Shown here: in pieces, positions 32,333-42,646 of the stretch
How positions within the stretch are numbered: the first letter of the stretch is position 1
Layout of the letters: each line of letters starts with the position of its first letter
Assembly (NCBI GenBank): GCA_036940085.1
Contig: JALLBK010000234.1
Span: forward strand, 1-57,353
DNA: 57,353 nt
Direction: 5' to 3'
DNA from: Discostella pseudostelligera
Lineage: Eukaryota > Bacillariophyta > Thalassiosirophyceae > Thalassiosirales > Thalassiosiraceae
The notes under the pieces: model-generated
Database searches by the model: none
Seen by the model: only the letters and a program-made list of their open reading frames with translations
Told to the model about the DNA's origin: nothing
Made by a program: the position numbers and the translations under genes

Positions 32333-34972
32333 ATGACCGCCTTCACCAAGAAGAAGCACGACGCGGCGGCGACGGCGACAGCAGCAGCAGCTTACGAAGA
32401 ATTTGAGGGCTGCAGCAAGAACTTACTACTCCACACCACCCTCCTCCGTGGCCATCTCTCCATTACCACCCAAGATATTGACATTCGACGTCAAGAGGAT
32501 TTATCCTCTATTGGGCTCGCCGGGGCATTATCGAATTTAATTTCGATTGAGACGGATTATATATTGCAGATTGCTGAATCATCTACTTCTTCGTCTTCGG
32601 GTAGTAGTACCAACGACAAGAGTGTTCGTTTTGACAAAAGTTGCAAGTCTGGCAGTGATAATGACCAGGAACCAATCACTGATCAGGGGGGTGCAGATGC
32701 AAATGCACAAATACCAAAGACGGAGACGTATAATTGCTCCAAACGATATGTTGATGTACGAAATTTGGCAAATTCATTGAGAAGTCATGCCGAAGATATT
32801 GTCAAATATTATGCTTCATCTACCAACACCAGCAGCAAGGAGACCCTATATGGCACTGTTGAAAAATTTCTCACTAAACCTATCGAGGCAGTGCAATTCC
32901 TGACCAATACTGAATCCAATACCTCCAACTTAGTCTCGACACTTGACTCTATTTCAAAGAATGGCGGCAATAATAAAAACAATCCTACATCCACAACAGC
33001 AACATCGAGAAGACGAACGTCCGAAATACTGCACAAGGGTTCACCATTCTACATCCGATCCGTGTTACTGGGCGTCGATAGATTCTATGAGGCCATCTAT
33101 TCCGAGAAACGTCAATTTAGTAAAAAGACGAATTTGGAGTATGTTACGAAAGTGGCAGAGCGGAGGAGAGGCATTATTGATATGGCGTTTAGTCAATTGA
33201 TGCAGGCGTTGTCATGTGCGGACTTGGTGTCGCTGCAGAATAGTGGCAGCAGTAGTAGTTCGAGTTCGATGCCCGTGCCGTTGGAGAAATTGATTGGAAC
33301 ATTGGAGAAATTTCTACTAACGGATGTAGTACTTGATTGTATGGAGGTTGATGGCACTATGACTACGAATGCTGCTACTACTACCTCCAAGGAGGTAAGG
33401 AAGCAGTCGGACCGTCCACAAGACGAACCGGCCTCGGCGGAGGAGGAGAGCACTTCATCAATCGTACGCCCAATGTCTACAACACGTCGTGCCAGTATCG
33501 TAGATCGGACGGAGGAGATGAGGATGCTATTTCAAGAGGCGGCAAGTAATTTAGTCTTGTCCGAATTGCAGAGTGACGACGAAGAAGCAATAGAAACGAA
33601 CAACAATACCAGCATAGAGGCTGCGAACGACACGAAATTGTCGGGCGCAGTTGAGCATGGATTGGGAGTATTGCCCGATCATCCTACCGACTTTGCCATT
33701 CTTGTGGCGATTAGTTCAATGTTTTTCAAAGTCTTGGATGGTCATGTAATATCTGTTCCCTTGGACATTCTATTGGCATTTGGGATTGTTTGTGGACTTG
33801 TGGGATATCAATTGGCAAAACAACCAATGTCAGCTGATCACCTTCTACTTCTTCAGAACAGCAATGACGATGATGATGGCGATGCTACATCTGCCTCTGA
33901 AGTATATGATGCAACACAATATCACTCTCAACCAAGTAGTGGAGACGAGACATCAACCTCTACGGAACTTTTCTCCCGCCGATCGTCATTCTTCACTCCC
34001 AGCACCAACTCCACTTCCGATTCTCTTTCCATCATTCCCCAACAAAATCCAAAGTCTCTTCGTCTACTACGAAAATCTATCAGCAACTTCAAGGCTTTAA
34101 TTATAGGAAAAGAAGACAAGAGCAGTATTCGTGCGGCCAAGACCTTTCCGCAATTTCCCGACGGTGCCGCCATTGGCTCTCATCTCAACTGTTGGAGTTC
34201 ACCACCCAGCATCAATTTTCACGTCCGTGGTCCCAACTATCTGAAAGATAAAGAGAAGGTTCCATCGGACCAATATCTATTTCCATGTCGGGGATGTGAC
34301 TTGTTCTTAACGGATACTGCCCCCACCAACGTGGGACGGAATTGTAGTATCCTAGGAGGGAAGTTACGCGATGTCCCTACATTCATTATCAACTATCGAT
34401 TGCCCTGGGGAGTGTTCCTTTCGTATCATGAAATTCCAAATCGGTTCCTTCCATTCTTGCGTCGTGGACAGGGGTATGGAGATCTTTCGACACCATTACC
34501 AAGTATGGCGGACATGAGCGGTGGTGAACGTGCATTGTGTAACTTTTTACTATCGAGTGCTGAAGAGAAGAATCAAGTATTCAAAATCATTCCCATGGTT
34601 GTGGAGGGTCCGTGGGTAGTAAAGCGTGTCGTGGGTGGTAAACCGGCCATTATTGGGAAGAAATTGCCCATTACCTATGTGTACCAACCACCCGAGGAAC
34701 AACCCCATGGAGGGTTCCTGTCAGAGTATTTAGAGGCCGATTTGGATATTGTATCGAGTGCCGCAGCACGGAATATATTGGCAGTTGTTCGGAGTTACAC
34801 GCAAGTATTGACAATCGATCTTGGATTTGTCGTACAGGGAAATACTGAAGAGGAACTTCCAGAACAAATGATGTTGGGTTTGCGATTGCATGGATTGGAC
34901 CCATTAACGGCAGAGTTGTTGCCTGTATTGGAGGATGGTACAACTATGCTAGAGTTGGACAATGAGGAATGA
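32333..34972 (+). CDS. EDR2-C (DUF1336) domain protein with central membrane segments
   Basis: About 879 residues, intronless. The C-terminal domain (about 603-860) matches the plant ENHANCED DISEASE RESISTANCE 2 C-terminal domain: NFHVRGPNYLKDKEKVPSD, then CDLFLTDT, a LPWGVFLSYHEIP block, and YLEADLDIVSSAAARNILAV near the end. In plants this domain follows START and lipid-binding modules. None was recognised here. Two hydrophobic segments occur near 452-497 (FAILVAISSMFFKVL and LLAFGIVCGLVGYQLA). The N-terminal part has helical, polar sequence and a Ser-rich linker. It is probably a membrane-tethered lipid- or protein-binding factor (inference). The start is the first ATG at the helix MTAFTKKK. 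Confidence 0.85.
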   Translation: MTAFTKKKHDAAATATAAAAYEEFEGCSKNLLLHTTLLRGHLSITTQDIDIRRQEDLSSIGLAGALSNLISIETDYILQIAESSTSSSSGSSTNDKSVRFDKSCKSGSDNDQEPITDQGGADANAQIPKTETYNCSKRYVDVRNLANSLRSHAEDIVKYYASSTNTSSKETLYGTVEKFLTKPIEAVQFLTNTESNTSNLVSTLDSISKNGGNNKNNPTSTTATSRRRTSEILHKGSPFYIRSVLLGVDRFYEAIYSEKRQFSKKTNLEYVTKVAERRRGIIDMAFSQLMQALSCADLVSLQNSGSSSSSSSMPVPLEKLIGTLEKFLLTDVVLDCMEVDGTMTTNAATTTSKEVRKQSDRPQDEPASAEEESTSSIVRPMSTTRRASIVDRTEEMRMLFQEAASNLVLSELQSDDEEAIETNNNTSIEAANDTKLSGAVEHGLGVLPDHPTDFAILVAISSMFFKVLDGHVISVPLDILLAFGIVCGLVGYQLAKQPMSADHLLLLQNSNDDDDGDATSASEVYDATQYHSQPSSGDETSTSTELFSRRSSFFTPSTNSTSDSLSIIPQQNPKSLRLLRKSISNFKALIIGKEDKSSIRAAKTFPQFPDGAAIGSHLNCWSSPPSINFHVRGPNYLKDKEKVPSDQYLFPCRGCDLFLTDTAPTNVGRNCSILGGKLRDVPTFIINYRLPWGVFLSYHEIPNRFLPFLRRGQGYGDLSTPLPSMADMSGGERALCNFLLSSAEEKNQVFKIIPMVVEGPWVVKRVVGGKPAIIGKKLPITYVYQPPEEQPHGGFLSEYLEADLDIVSSAAARNILAVVRSYTQVLTIDLGFVVQGNTEEELPEQMMLGLRLHGLDPLTAELLPVLEDGTTMLELDNEE

Positions 34973-35724
34973 GAAATGAAAGAGTTGTGAATGTTGTGAC
35001 ATTCGGTGTATTGTTGTTATTTTGTAGTGCATCTAATGGTTGGCATATAATAAATATCAATTACTTAACCATCATCTCTCTAGTACTATCTAGAGAGCTA
35101 GAGATACTAGAGTGGATTACATTTACATCGCATCCAATTCATCATTCATGATCATCGCATCCGAGTCCGCCACTCTGCCACAGTGCACGGTGCTTGGGTG
35201 CTGACAGGTGCTGACAACAACTCACACGTGGCAGTTCACTTGCCTCCACGTGGCAATGTTCGAGGGAGAGTCACTTCCACGTGGCAATTGTCTGTCCGTC
35301 TCAGACATTGTCTGTCTGCCGTCAGTCAATCCAAAAAAGCGAGCCGCCGACAAAAACAACAAGCAAGACGCCGCCGTCGCCGTCGTCCGTCGCAGTAGCA
35401 ATAATTATCCTCTAGAGCAAGGTGAGGCCATGGATCATGATCCAGTGCCGGGGGTTGGGGTGGGGTGCGGCGGGTAGGGAGGGCGATCGGCCAATAGAGA
35501 TTGCAGCACGTCGTTTCACTCGGCTGCGAATTCCGGTTGATTTTTTTTGGGGGGGGGGGTCAATGATGATGATGCAGATTCAACGCCCGTCGCCGACGCC
35601 GCCGACGCACCTCATCTTGCATCATTGACTCCCTCATCGTCGTTATTATCTTCTAATTATTCGTGTTGTCTCTCACTCTCTTCAAATACTCATTCTCAAA
35701 TATATTGAAACCAGACAAAAAATA
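34973..35724. other. COX6A upstream region
   Basis: No gene. The left part is the 3' flank of the EDR2-C gene. The right part carries three CACGTG words, a CGCCGCCGTCGCC-rich patch and a run of T followed by about ten G near 35541-35560, which is a likely assembly or replication trouble spot. Confidence 0.5.
35225..35283 (+). promoter_or_regulatory. Three CCACGTGGCA-type G-boxes before COX6A
   Basis: CACGTG lies at 35225-35230, 35247-35252 and 35278-35283, each followed by GCA (ACGTGGCA). They are about 440-500 bases before the COX6A ATG and share the G-box core with the clpP promoter. Confidence 0.5.
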
Positions 35725-36189
35725 ATGTTCGCCGTCCGCACTGCCCTCTCCCGATCCTCCCTCCTCGCCCGTCAGGGTGTTCAGGGCTCCTCTGGTTTCA
35801 AGCTCACACCCATCACCACTACTCGCCGTTCCAACCAAGTCGTACCCAAACTAGCCTCCCCCGCCGAAATGCAAGCTGAGGCCATCGCGCAACTCCGTGC
35901 ACGTGTCCGTCGTCAGAAAGAAATCATGTCTGCCACCCACCACTCGGAAGCCGAAGAGATTGCCGAAATGTGGAAATGGATTAAAATCTCCTTCATTGTG
36001 GCATTGCCTGTCTGTGTCCTAAGTTTTGCCAAGGATATTTTTTTGGTGGAACACACCCATCGTCCACATGGACCGTTGCCGGACTATATGGAGATTCAAG
36101 TGAAGGAATTTCCGTGGGAGTGTGAGACTTGTGCACTGTTTGATTTGGAGTGTTGGAAGAAGTGCCGTGCGGAGAAGGCGGCTGCTTAA
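35725..36189 (+). CDS. COX6A: Cytochrome c oxidase subunit VIa
   Basis: 154 residues. It is a small peripheral or single-pass subunit of mitochondrial complex IV. Residues 1-40 are a mitochondrial presequence (MFAVRTALSRSSLLARQG, basic, no acids). After a helical linker, MWKWIKISFIVALPVCVLSF is the single inner-membrane helix, and HRPHGPLPDYMEIQVKEFPW is the family signature with the conserved FPW. The C-terminus has four cysteines (CETCALFDLECWKKC), which could form disulphides in the intermembrane space. The start has a good context and there is no intron. Confidence 0.92.
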   Translation: MFAVRTALSRSSLLARQGVQGSSGFKLTPITTTRRSNQVVPKLASPAEMQAEAIAQLRARVRRQKEIMSATHHSEAEEIAEMWKWIKISFIVALPVCVLSFAKDIFLVEHTHRPHGPLPDYMEIQVKEFPWECETCALFDLECWKKCRAEKAAA

Positions 36190-37047
36190 AGAGGAAATGT
36201 GTGATTGCGCCATCAAATGATAGTGAGTGAGAGAGAGGTTTGGTTTGATACATTTCAAAGTGCACTGCGCGAGTGTCTGTGGGGGGGAGGAGAGAAAGTC
36301 GAGGGTAAATAGTTTGTAATGTAGAATTGAGGGGGATGGTCGGCACACCACCTCGCCGCCATCTCTAAAAGTGTTTAGAGATTTTATATCAGTCTCCGCG
36401 TATTATTTTGCAGTCCATTACTTCGATACCATTGTGTTTGTTGAGGGGGGTGCGAGATGAGTGACCAATTGAGAGTACTTATGGCGGGGTTGGGTATCGA
36501 GACCAATTCGACAAGGTATATTTTACTATTATGACAAGATCGTATTATGAAGTCTGAGTAAGCCATTGAAATGAACAACTTCATCCTCCCACTTCTCACC
36601 CGTCTGCGATCATCAATTGGGCAAAGGTGGGCACCAACAGCCTACTCATCAAATGCTCTAAAATGGCACAAATTAGAAAATCGGCTTTACACTCGGATGA
36701 TGGAAGATGGTAGGAGTAGGATTAGTATCTCTAGTAGAATCAGTGAAATATTTTAACCATTCACAACACTTTGCTCTTCCTCATAATAATCGCATTATTC
36801 ATCTACCGATACTTAATAAAACAAAATTCTATTACCAAGTCTGGGGTCGCAATTGAAATATTTTGAACTTCATCTTCCCTGCTACTCTCTCATCATCCTC
36901 CTCAGCAAACTTGTCTGTACATTACTTTTGCGATCATCGATTTGCAGTCTTCTGATCCGACCAAACCCCCCCATACCCACCCGCCACCGAGTACTATAGC
37001 CATATACTCACATTCGGATCCCCAATCTTGGTCGTCACACAGAGCAG
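36190..37047. other. Convergent intergenic, nothing recognised
   Basis: This is the 3' flank of COX6A and of the coiled-coil membrane gene. It is AT-rich with short ORFs on both strands that look random. No promoter word or repeat was found. Confidence 0.5.
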
Positions 37048-37847
37048 CTACTGCTTAGTTTCAGCCACCTTCGCATTATCATTATTTGCCGCACCCTTCT
37101 CGTCCGTTGTTGCTTTGACAGCACCTGCCGCCTTCTTCTCCTTCTCGTCAATTACTGGCTTGGAAGCATCTGCCGCTTTCGTCTCCTTCTCCTCAAGCAC
37201 TGACTCGGAAGCAGCATCTGCCACCTTCGTCTCCTTCTCCTCTGGCTTGGCAGCATCAGCAGCCTCCTTCTCCTTCTCCTCAATCGCCTTCTTCAACTCC
37301 TCAATGTCCTTCTTCATCTTTTCCACTGCCGTGGTGGTTTCCAATAGCTTGGAGAATTTCAATTGCACCTGAGCATTTATTTGACGTGCCTCACTTTTGG
37401 ATTTGTCGAGATTGGTTTGTAATTGTGTGTATTCTTCATTGGTTAAGACTTTCATTCCAGTGTGTGATTCGATTATGGTTGGGTCCATAGATTGGAGTGT
37501 TTGGAAGATTTTGGCACGGGCGAATTTGGCATGCTTTTTGTTTTTGTTGCGAGAGACGCCAGCGGAGAGGGAGGACAGAGAGTATCGCCGACGAACATAA
37601 AAGTAATGAGCAATACATAAATGAACGACGACGATGATAAGATGCGGATCATTATTAATCAAGGCATTAAACTCACCCGAACCGATACGAATTTGTATGC
37701 ATCCAAGACGAGAACACTCGTCAGAACGAAGACGCATATTGTGATAACGAGACTGGTATTTTTCACAAACGACCAAATGGGTAGACCCTTTTTGTTTCCC
37801 TTGGTCCCGACCTCTTCCCTCTCGTCGTCGTCATCTTGTGTACCCAT
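37048..37847 (-). CDS. Membrane-anchored coiled-coil protein, one intron
   Basis: Exons are 37677-37847 and 37048-37533, about 218 residues, with a 143-base intron (GTGAGT...AG) in phase 0. The only AG available downstream of the donor is the one used, and it keeps frame. Exon 1 gives [12 protein letters not shown], then a membrane helix ([17 protein letters not shown]) near residues 30-47. Exon 2 gives a charged coiled coil (about 90-150, [18 protein letters not shown]) and a Lys/Glu/Ala-rich tail with repeated EEKETK/DEKEKK units. The protein is probably a type II or tail-exposed organelle or ER membrane protein. No family was recognised. A reading that starts inside the intron is possible but lacks the membrane helix. 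Confidence 0.55.
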
Positions 37848-38350
37848 GGTTTGCTATGCGCTCTCTCACTCTCACTGTCGAGGACTAGATAGTAGGATTA
37901 GCTCAAGCTCAAGAGGTGTTGTCGTCGGTGCAGGTCCAAGTTCTGTCCTCCATTATTATTTCCATTGTCCATGTCATGCATGGGCTCTTCTGCTTTGGTT
38001 GCGTTTGGTTTTTGGTTGGGTGCTTCGCAAGAGATGCATGAAAGTACGTAGGCGGCCAGACGGTACGAAGTCAAAAGGCTGATCTAATGAGATAATTTTG
38101 AGTTATGACCATAAAATGACCATAAATCACCTGAGAAAAGACCATGCAACACACTACTTTTTTGAGAGAGAGGGTGACGAATAGAATAGAGGAATCGTAA
38201 TCATAGATACAATAGCATCGATCTTCCAAGCCGAAGTCGCATCGGAGTAGATGCATAATAGGAGTAGATGAAGAATTGGTGGCAATGAGGCTGGAAAAAT
38301 CGTAGGTATTGTTGATTGCAGCGCGACATAAGCCTTCTGATTTAAGAAAA
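37848..38350. other. Divergent promoter region, coiled-coil and MORN genes
   Basis: No gene, GGCGGGAA or CACGTG was found. The in-frame TTG at 38309 before the MORN gene is not taken as a start. Confidence 0.5.
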
Positions 38351-41300
38351 ATGCACATGATCCGTCAGTTCCTCGGCAATCACAATCACACTTCTACCTA
38401 CTCGTCGTCGTCGTCGTCGTCGCAGCAGACTCCAAAGAAGAACGGCGGCGGCATGCACAAGCGTGGCAAGAGCTACGGCTACTATGGAGGAAGAAGCGGG
38501 GGGCAGGTGGATGACAATTCTTCCATCACCACTGGAATTACAGAATTTAGTCGATCCATGAGTCGGGATGCACCACCTCTTCGACAAGTTCACGAACATC
38601 CTCATGATGAAGATGGTGACAGTAATACTGACGGCACTGGAATTCTTCATCTCCGACGACGCGCTTCTTCTCTCGATGCCAGCAACAACTCTTTGCCTTT
38701 TCCGTCATCTTCCCATCCAATGCCATCTGCCCTCCATCCTCCTCGCAGCAAAAGCAGTCATAATAACAATAAACGGAAGAAAAAGAACAAAGACAATCAA
38801 ACGAAGGAGGAGCAAAGTAATTGCGATATGACGCATCCACCACCACCACCACAAAATGACACTATTGAATTTATCGATCTGAAAGATCCTGCCCCCATCA
38901 TTATTCCCACAACTACCAAAGATGAAAATGAGGTCGATATCATGGCAGTACTCGAAGAATACACACATGAAATTAAACGATTGGAACGCCTGAATGCTAC
39001 ATTGACTGCAAATTTGGAGACATTGACTGCTGCAGCATTATTGAATGGGGAGGAAAATGGCTTGACTTCCTCTACTACTGCCTCTACTACGAATCCTGCT
39101 GCTGATGGTGGTGCTCCTACTGATGGTGAAGCAACCCAACAGCCTTGTCCAAATTGCTCCCATTGCGGTAAAAGTGGTAGTAGTGGCGGTGATACCACTA
39201 CTAATCCTCCTCCCTCCAACAATGACATCTACAACGACATGATGCTCACCGAAACACACTACCTTTCCAAAATAACCAAATTACAAAAATCCAATCACAA
39301 ATTAACGTTGGAGTTGGAACGGAAGAAGAAATTGATTTCGCAGTTATTGTTGAATTTGAGTATGGCCGCGGATAAGATTAAGGAATTAAGTAGTGAACAG
39401 AAGAGTAACAACAACAATGAGAGTGAAGGGGGTAGGCTGGAGGGGAACCATGCTACCCATGACCATGGCGGGGATAATGATGGCAATGTGGATATTTGTA
39501 GTGGTGATGCCGAAGGGAGAAGGAGGAGCGAAGCATCCATGCAGCAGATACGTCAGTATCAAATCCAAGTAGTTGAGAATGAATTGCAAAGTCTCCTCCA
39601 AGTTATGAATACAAGGAGTACCCTCCATGCCCAACGGAGGCATACTTTGATCGACGATTATCGTCGTGGTGATAGTGGAAAGGATGAACGTCAAACTTTG
39701 GGGAAGGTGAGGATGGAAACACCCGAGGAGATATTGCAGCGTGTGGTACGAAATTTGAGGGGAGGTGACCATGGGAGTGAGGCAGGACAACAAGCCGATC
39801 AAACAACAACAGAGGCGCAGCGGCGGCGGCAGCAGCAGCTTGGGGACGAGGAGGAATCTACACTACCTCCTCCTTCACCAGTCACACTACCTCCTCCTTC
39901 GCCTGTGGCATCTTTAATCTTGGCGAATGATGTATCGTCAGCGACAGCGTCATTGAAATCAGGCAGCGGCGGTGGCACGAATAATTGGGACTCGGTAACA
40001 TCCCTATTTTATGGTCCAGGTCATCAACCACATCCGCAGGCACAACCACGGCCACAGCTGCAGTCATATCGGCAGCCGCCGAATGAGGTGGTACCAGGCC
40101 TGGATATTCACGAGCATCCCATGTGTGAGGAGGTGAAGTCATTTGATAGGAACTGTCTACGGCGGGTGTCGCCCACTGCCAATGCCAGCCGTCGGGAGGA
40201 CGAAGAGAAGGATGATGAGGGTTTATCAGGATCCAATTGCTCCGATGGCAATGCCGATGCTAAGGAAATGGATTGTTCGGCTGATACATCGTTTACTGCT
40301 GCAGCTGCTGCTTCTGCTACTGATGATGCGATTGTTGCGCAAACCAATTCAAGCAACGATGTGTCTTTGGCCCTTCCCTTGGGACTGGAAAGCCAAGACG
40401 ATATGGATGATGAAGCCAAGTCATCGAATTATGATTGTAAAGCAACTGCGTTTGACGATGGAATATCAGAGGACAACCGTTGCCATGGTCCTCAAGAACC
40501 TTCATCAACTAGTGACGATACACTCGACACCGGGGAAGACACGGGAAGTGAGGAGCAAACCGACACTCGATCCATTGGCTATACTGCATCGGAAGAAAAA
40601 GAAAAAGGAAATGTTACGGGAGATGGATCTTTCACAGACAAGGCACAAGTGATAGATGATGCAGACAATCGTGAGGAAGTAACAACTACCGAAGTTGTTA
40701 GTGTTCACGAGCAGTCATCCGATAAGGAAGCCGGCGATATGATTGAACGAATTTCTGTATCAAAACAATGCAAGACAAGTGACATTGAATCGGACACTCC
40801 ATCGGGTCTAACAAGTTCGGAGACGTTACTGGATGATGATACCCAAGTCAATAATACTGGCAACGTTGCTAAGATCGACAGATACGACACAGAACTGGAG
40901 GATCCTAGTCATGATGACGATGCTATCGCTGATGTTTACACTGCCAAGGAACCGAAAGATGATGGTGAAAGCTTAGAGCAGGCATGCATGAGATTCGGGG
41001 ATGCGGAGGGTGAGAAAATTGAATGTAACCCAGCGAATATATGCATCGTTCAGGTCGGCGGTGAAGACGACCAAATTGTGCTCGACACCGATAATGAACA
41101 TGGCGAAATCAATGAAATGGCTGGTTTTGAGAGCTCATATATTGGCATGGTATCATTATCGAATATTGAACCAGAGAGAAATGTGTCATCCACTCGACTC
41201 GAATACGACAAACCCGACAGCGGTAGCAATTTTGAGCAAAAACTATCACAATTGTCTTCCACGCCTTCTCGTGAGGGGCTAAATAGCAGCGTGGAATCTA

Positions 41301-42184
41301 TGACTATAACTTCCACCGTCCCAGCGTCAACTTGCACGAGCGAAATGGGGAACTCGACAACTTCCACCGAGGCTGTGAAATATGTAGAAAAATTGGTGGC
41401 TGGGAACAAAACACTGAGTGAAACTCTTGGAACTATTCAAAGCAAGAGGGTGGCTCGATTGGACGATTCAGTTGACGATCGGTCAACGATGTACCATCAC
41501 AGCATTGCTTCACTTTATCGGAAACCATCATCAACCAATTCCTATGGAGATGATTCACTCTCAATTCGGCTCGGTCGAAGAGAGCTTTTTCAGTATCAAG
41601 GTCCATTAGATATTTCAGACATTCATCCTGATGTGTATGGAGATTGGCAAATATTGATAAAGTCAACCGATAACAGCAAGTATTTTGTACCACGTTACAA
41701 GACACCAGTGTTACCACCGCAATCCATCAACAGAGGTATACCGCTATTCAAGAAGGGCTTCAAAGACGGACACTACAGATACGCATCCTCGAGCGGAAAC
41801 GAGTACTCTGGTCATTGGGTAAAAGGGAAGCGGCACGGGTATGGGATGGCGAAATATCACGACGGAGAAGTTTATCATGGACAATGGAGACGTGGTCGAC
41901 GTCATGGACACGGCGTGTTGCACCTTTCCAATCGCGAAGTGTTTGATGGTTACTGGTCAGCAAACAAGAAGCATGGATTGGGTATGTACTTTTGGACTGA
42001 TGGAGAAGTTGATATCTCATGGTATCAAGATGATATTAGATTAGAATCGTTGCGCTGGACGAGCGATCGTCGTCGTGCATATCGTTTAGACTTGGCCTCA
42101 TCGAAGAAAGAGCAAATATCTCTCGCCCGTGCCGCTGACATCGTCAGAGATTGGGAACGGAAACTGGGAACAGACGTGGATTGA
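38351..42184 (+). CDS. MORN-repeat protein with a long acidic middle
   Basis: About 1,277 residues, intronless. The N-terminal 100 residues are basic and Ser/His-rich. Coiled-coil segments occur near 200-225 (VLEEYTHEIKRLERLNATL) and near 320-350. A long Glu/Asp/Ser-rich middle follows. The C-terminal region (about 1140-1230) has three or four MORN units: GNEYSGHWVKGKRHGYGMA, GEVYHGQWRRGRRHGHGVL, REVFDGYWSANKKHGLGMY and a shortened last unit. MORN repeats scaffold at membranes or cytoskeleton, as in phosphoinositide binding or basal-body structures. A cytoskeletal or membrane scaffold is inferred. A pair of PPPSPVTLPPPSPV proline repeats is near 510. Confidence 0.85.
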   Translation: MHMIRQFLGNHNHTSTYSSSSSSSQQTPKKNGGGMHKRGKSYGYYGGRSGGQVDDNSSITTGITEFSRSMSRDAPPLRQVHEHPHDEDGDSNTDGTGILHLRRRASSLDASNNSLPFPSSSHPMPSALHPPRSKSSHNNNKRKKKNKDNQTKEEQSNCDMTHPPPPPQNDTIEFIDLKDPAPIIIPTTTKDENEVDIMAVLEEYTHEIKRLERLNATLTANLETLTAAALLNGEENGLTSSTTASTTNPAADGGAPTDGEATQQPCPNCSHCGKSGSSGGDTTTNPPPSNNDIYNDMMLTETHYLSKITKLQKSNHKLTLELERKKKLISQLLLNLSMAADKIKELSSEQKSNNNNESEGGRLEGNHATHDHGGDNDGNVDICSGDAEGRRRSEASMQQIRQYQIQVVENELQSLLQVMNTRSTLHAQRRHTLIDDYRRGDSGKDERQTLGKVRMETPEEILQRVVRNLRGGDHGSEAGQQADQTTTEAQRRRQQQLGDEEESTLPPPSPVTLPPPSPVASLILANDVSSATASLKSGSGGGTNNWDSVTSLFYGPGHQPHPQAQPRPQLQSYRQPPNEVVPGLDIHEHPMCEEVKSFDRNCLRRVSPTANASRREDEEKDDEGLSGSNCSDGNADAKEMDCSADTSFTAAAAASATDDAIVAQTNSSNDVSLALPLGLESQDDMDDEAKSSNYDCKATAFDDGISEDNRCHGPQEPSSTSDDTLDTGEDTGSEEQTDTRSIGYTASEEKEKGNVTGDGSFTDKAQVIDDADNREEVTTTEVVSVHEQSSDKEAGDMIERISVSKQCKTSDIESDTPSGLTSSETLLDDDTQVNNTGNVAKIDRYDTELEDPSHDDDAIADVYTAKEPKDDGESLEQACMRFGDAEGEKIECNPANICIVQVGGEDDQIVLDTDNEHGEINEMAGFESSYIGMVSLSNIEPERNVSSTRLEYDKPDSGSNFEQKLSQLSSTPSREGLNSSVESMTITSTVPASTCTSEMGNSTTSTEAVKYVEKLVAGNKTLSETLGTIQSKRVARLDDSVDDRSTMYHHSIASLYRKPSSTNSYGDDSLSIRLGRRELFQYQGPLDISDIHPDVYGDWQILIKSTDNSKYFVPRYKTPVLPPQSINRGIPLFKKGFKDGHYRYASSSGNEYSGHWVKGKRHGYGMAKYHDGEVYHGQWRRGRRHGHGVLHLSNREVFDGYWSANKKHGLGMYFWTDGEVDISWYQDDIRLESLRWTSDRRRAYRLDLASSKKEQISLARAADIVRDWERKLGTDVD

Positions 42185-42646
42185 TGTATCGCAAATCTCA
42201 GGCTTGCAAAGAATGTACCAAATAGGGCAAGCGCGCCCATGTATTAACATTACGTGTTGATTTAAGTAGTTCAATCAGGGAAATAATGACTGTCAAACAA
42301 CCACTGACTATTTCGATCCAAAGCGGATACTTTTCCTCCATTTCAGTTTCAATTTAAGGCGAATAAACTGGACTGATAAGCACTAGATACCTTTATTGTG
42401 GTGATGGACAGTGTGGACGAGTGTGACGTCATCCTCTCAATTGTCCTTCCGTCGTCACTTGACCCCAAATTCAACTACTCATACGACCAACGCATCAACC
42501 CTCAACGACGCACTCCTCCCCACTCGAGTACTCTACTCTCTCTCATATAAGACCATAGGATAGACCATGATGATGTCTTCTTCACTGTCACTGATCACTG
42601 GGTGAATGCATGGTGTAACGCAAAGTCCTCGTTACCATTCTTCCCT
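42185..42646. other. Convergent intergenic, nothing recognised
   Basis: This is the 3' flank of the MORN gene and of the NFACT-R gene. No gene, repeat or promoter word was seen. Confidence 0.5.

Noticed and set aside
37534..37776. Unspliced N-terminus for the coiled-coil protein
   Set aside because: It reads through a clear GTGAGT donor and loses the membrane helix present in the spliced form.
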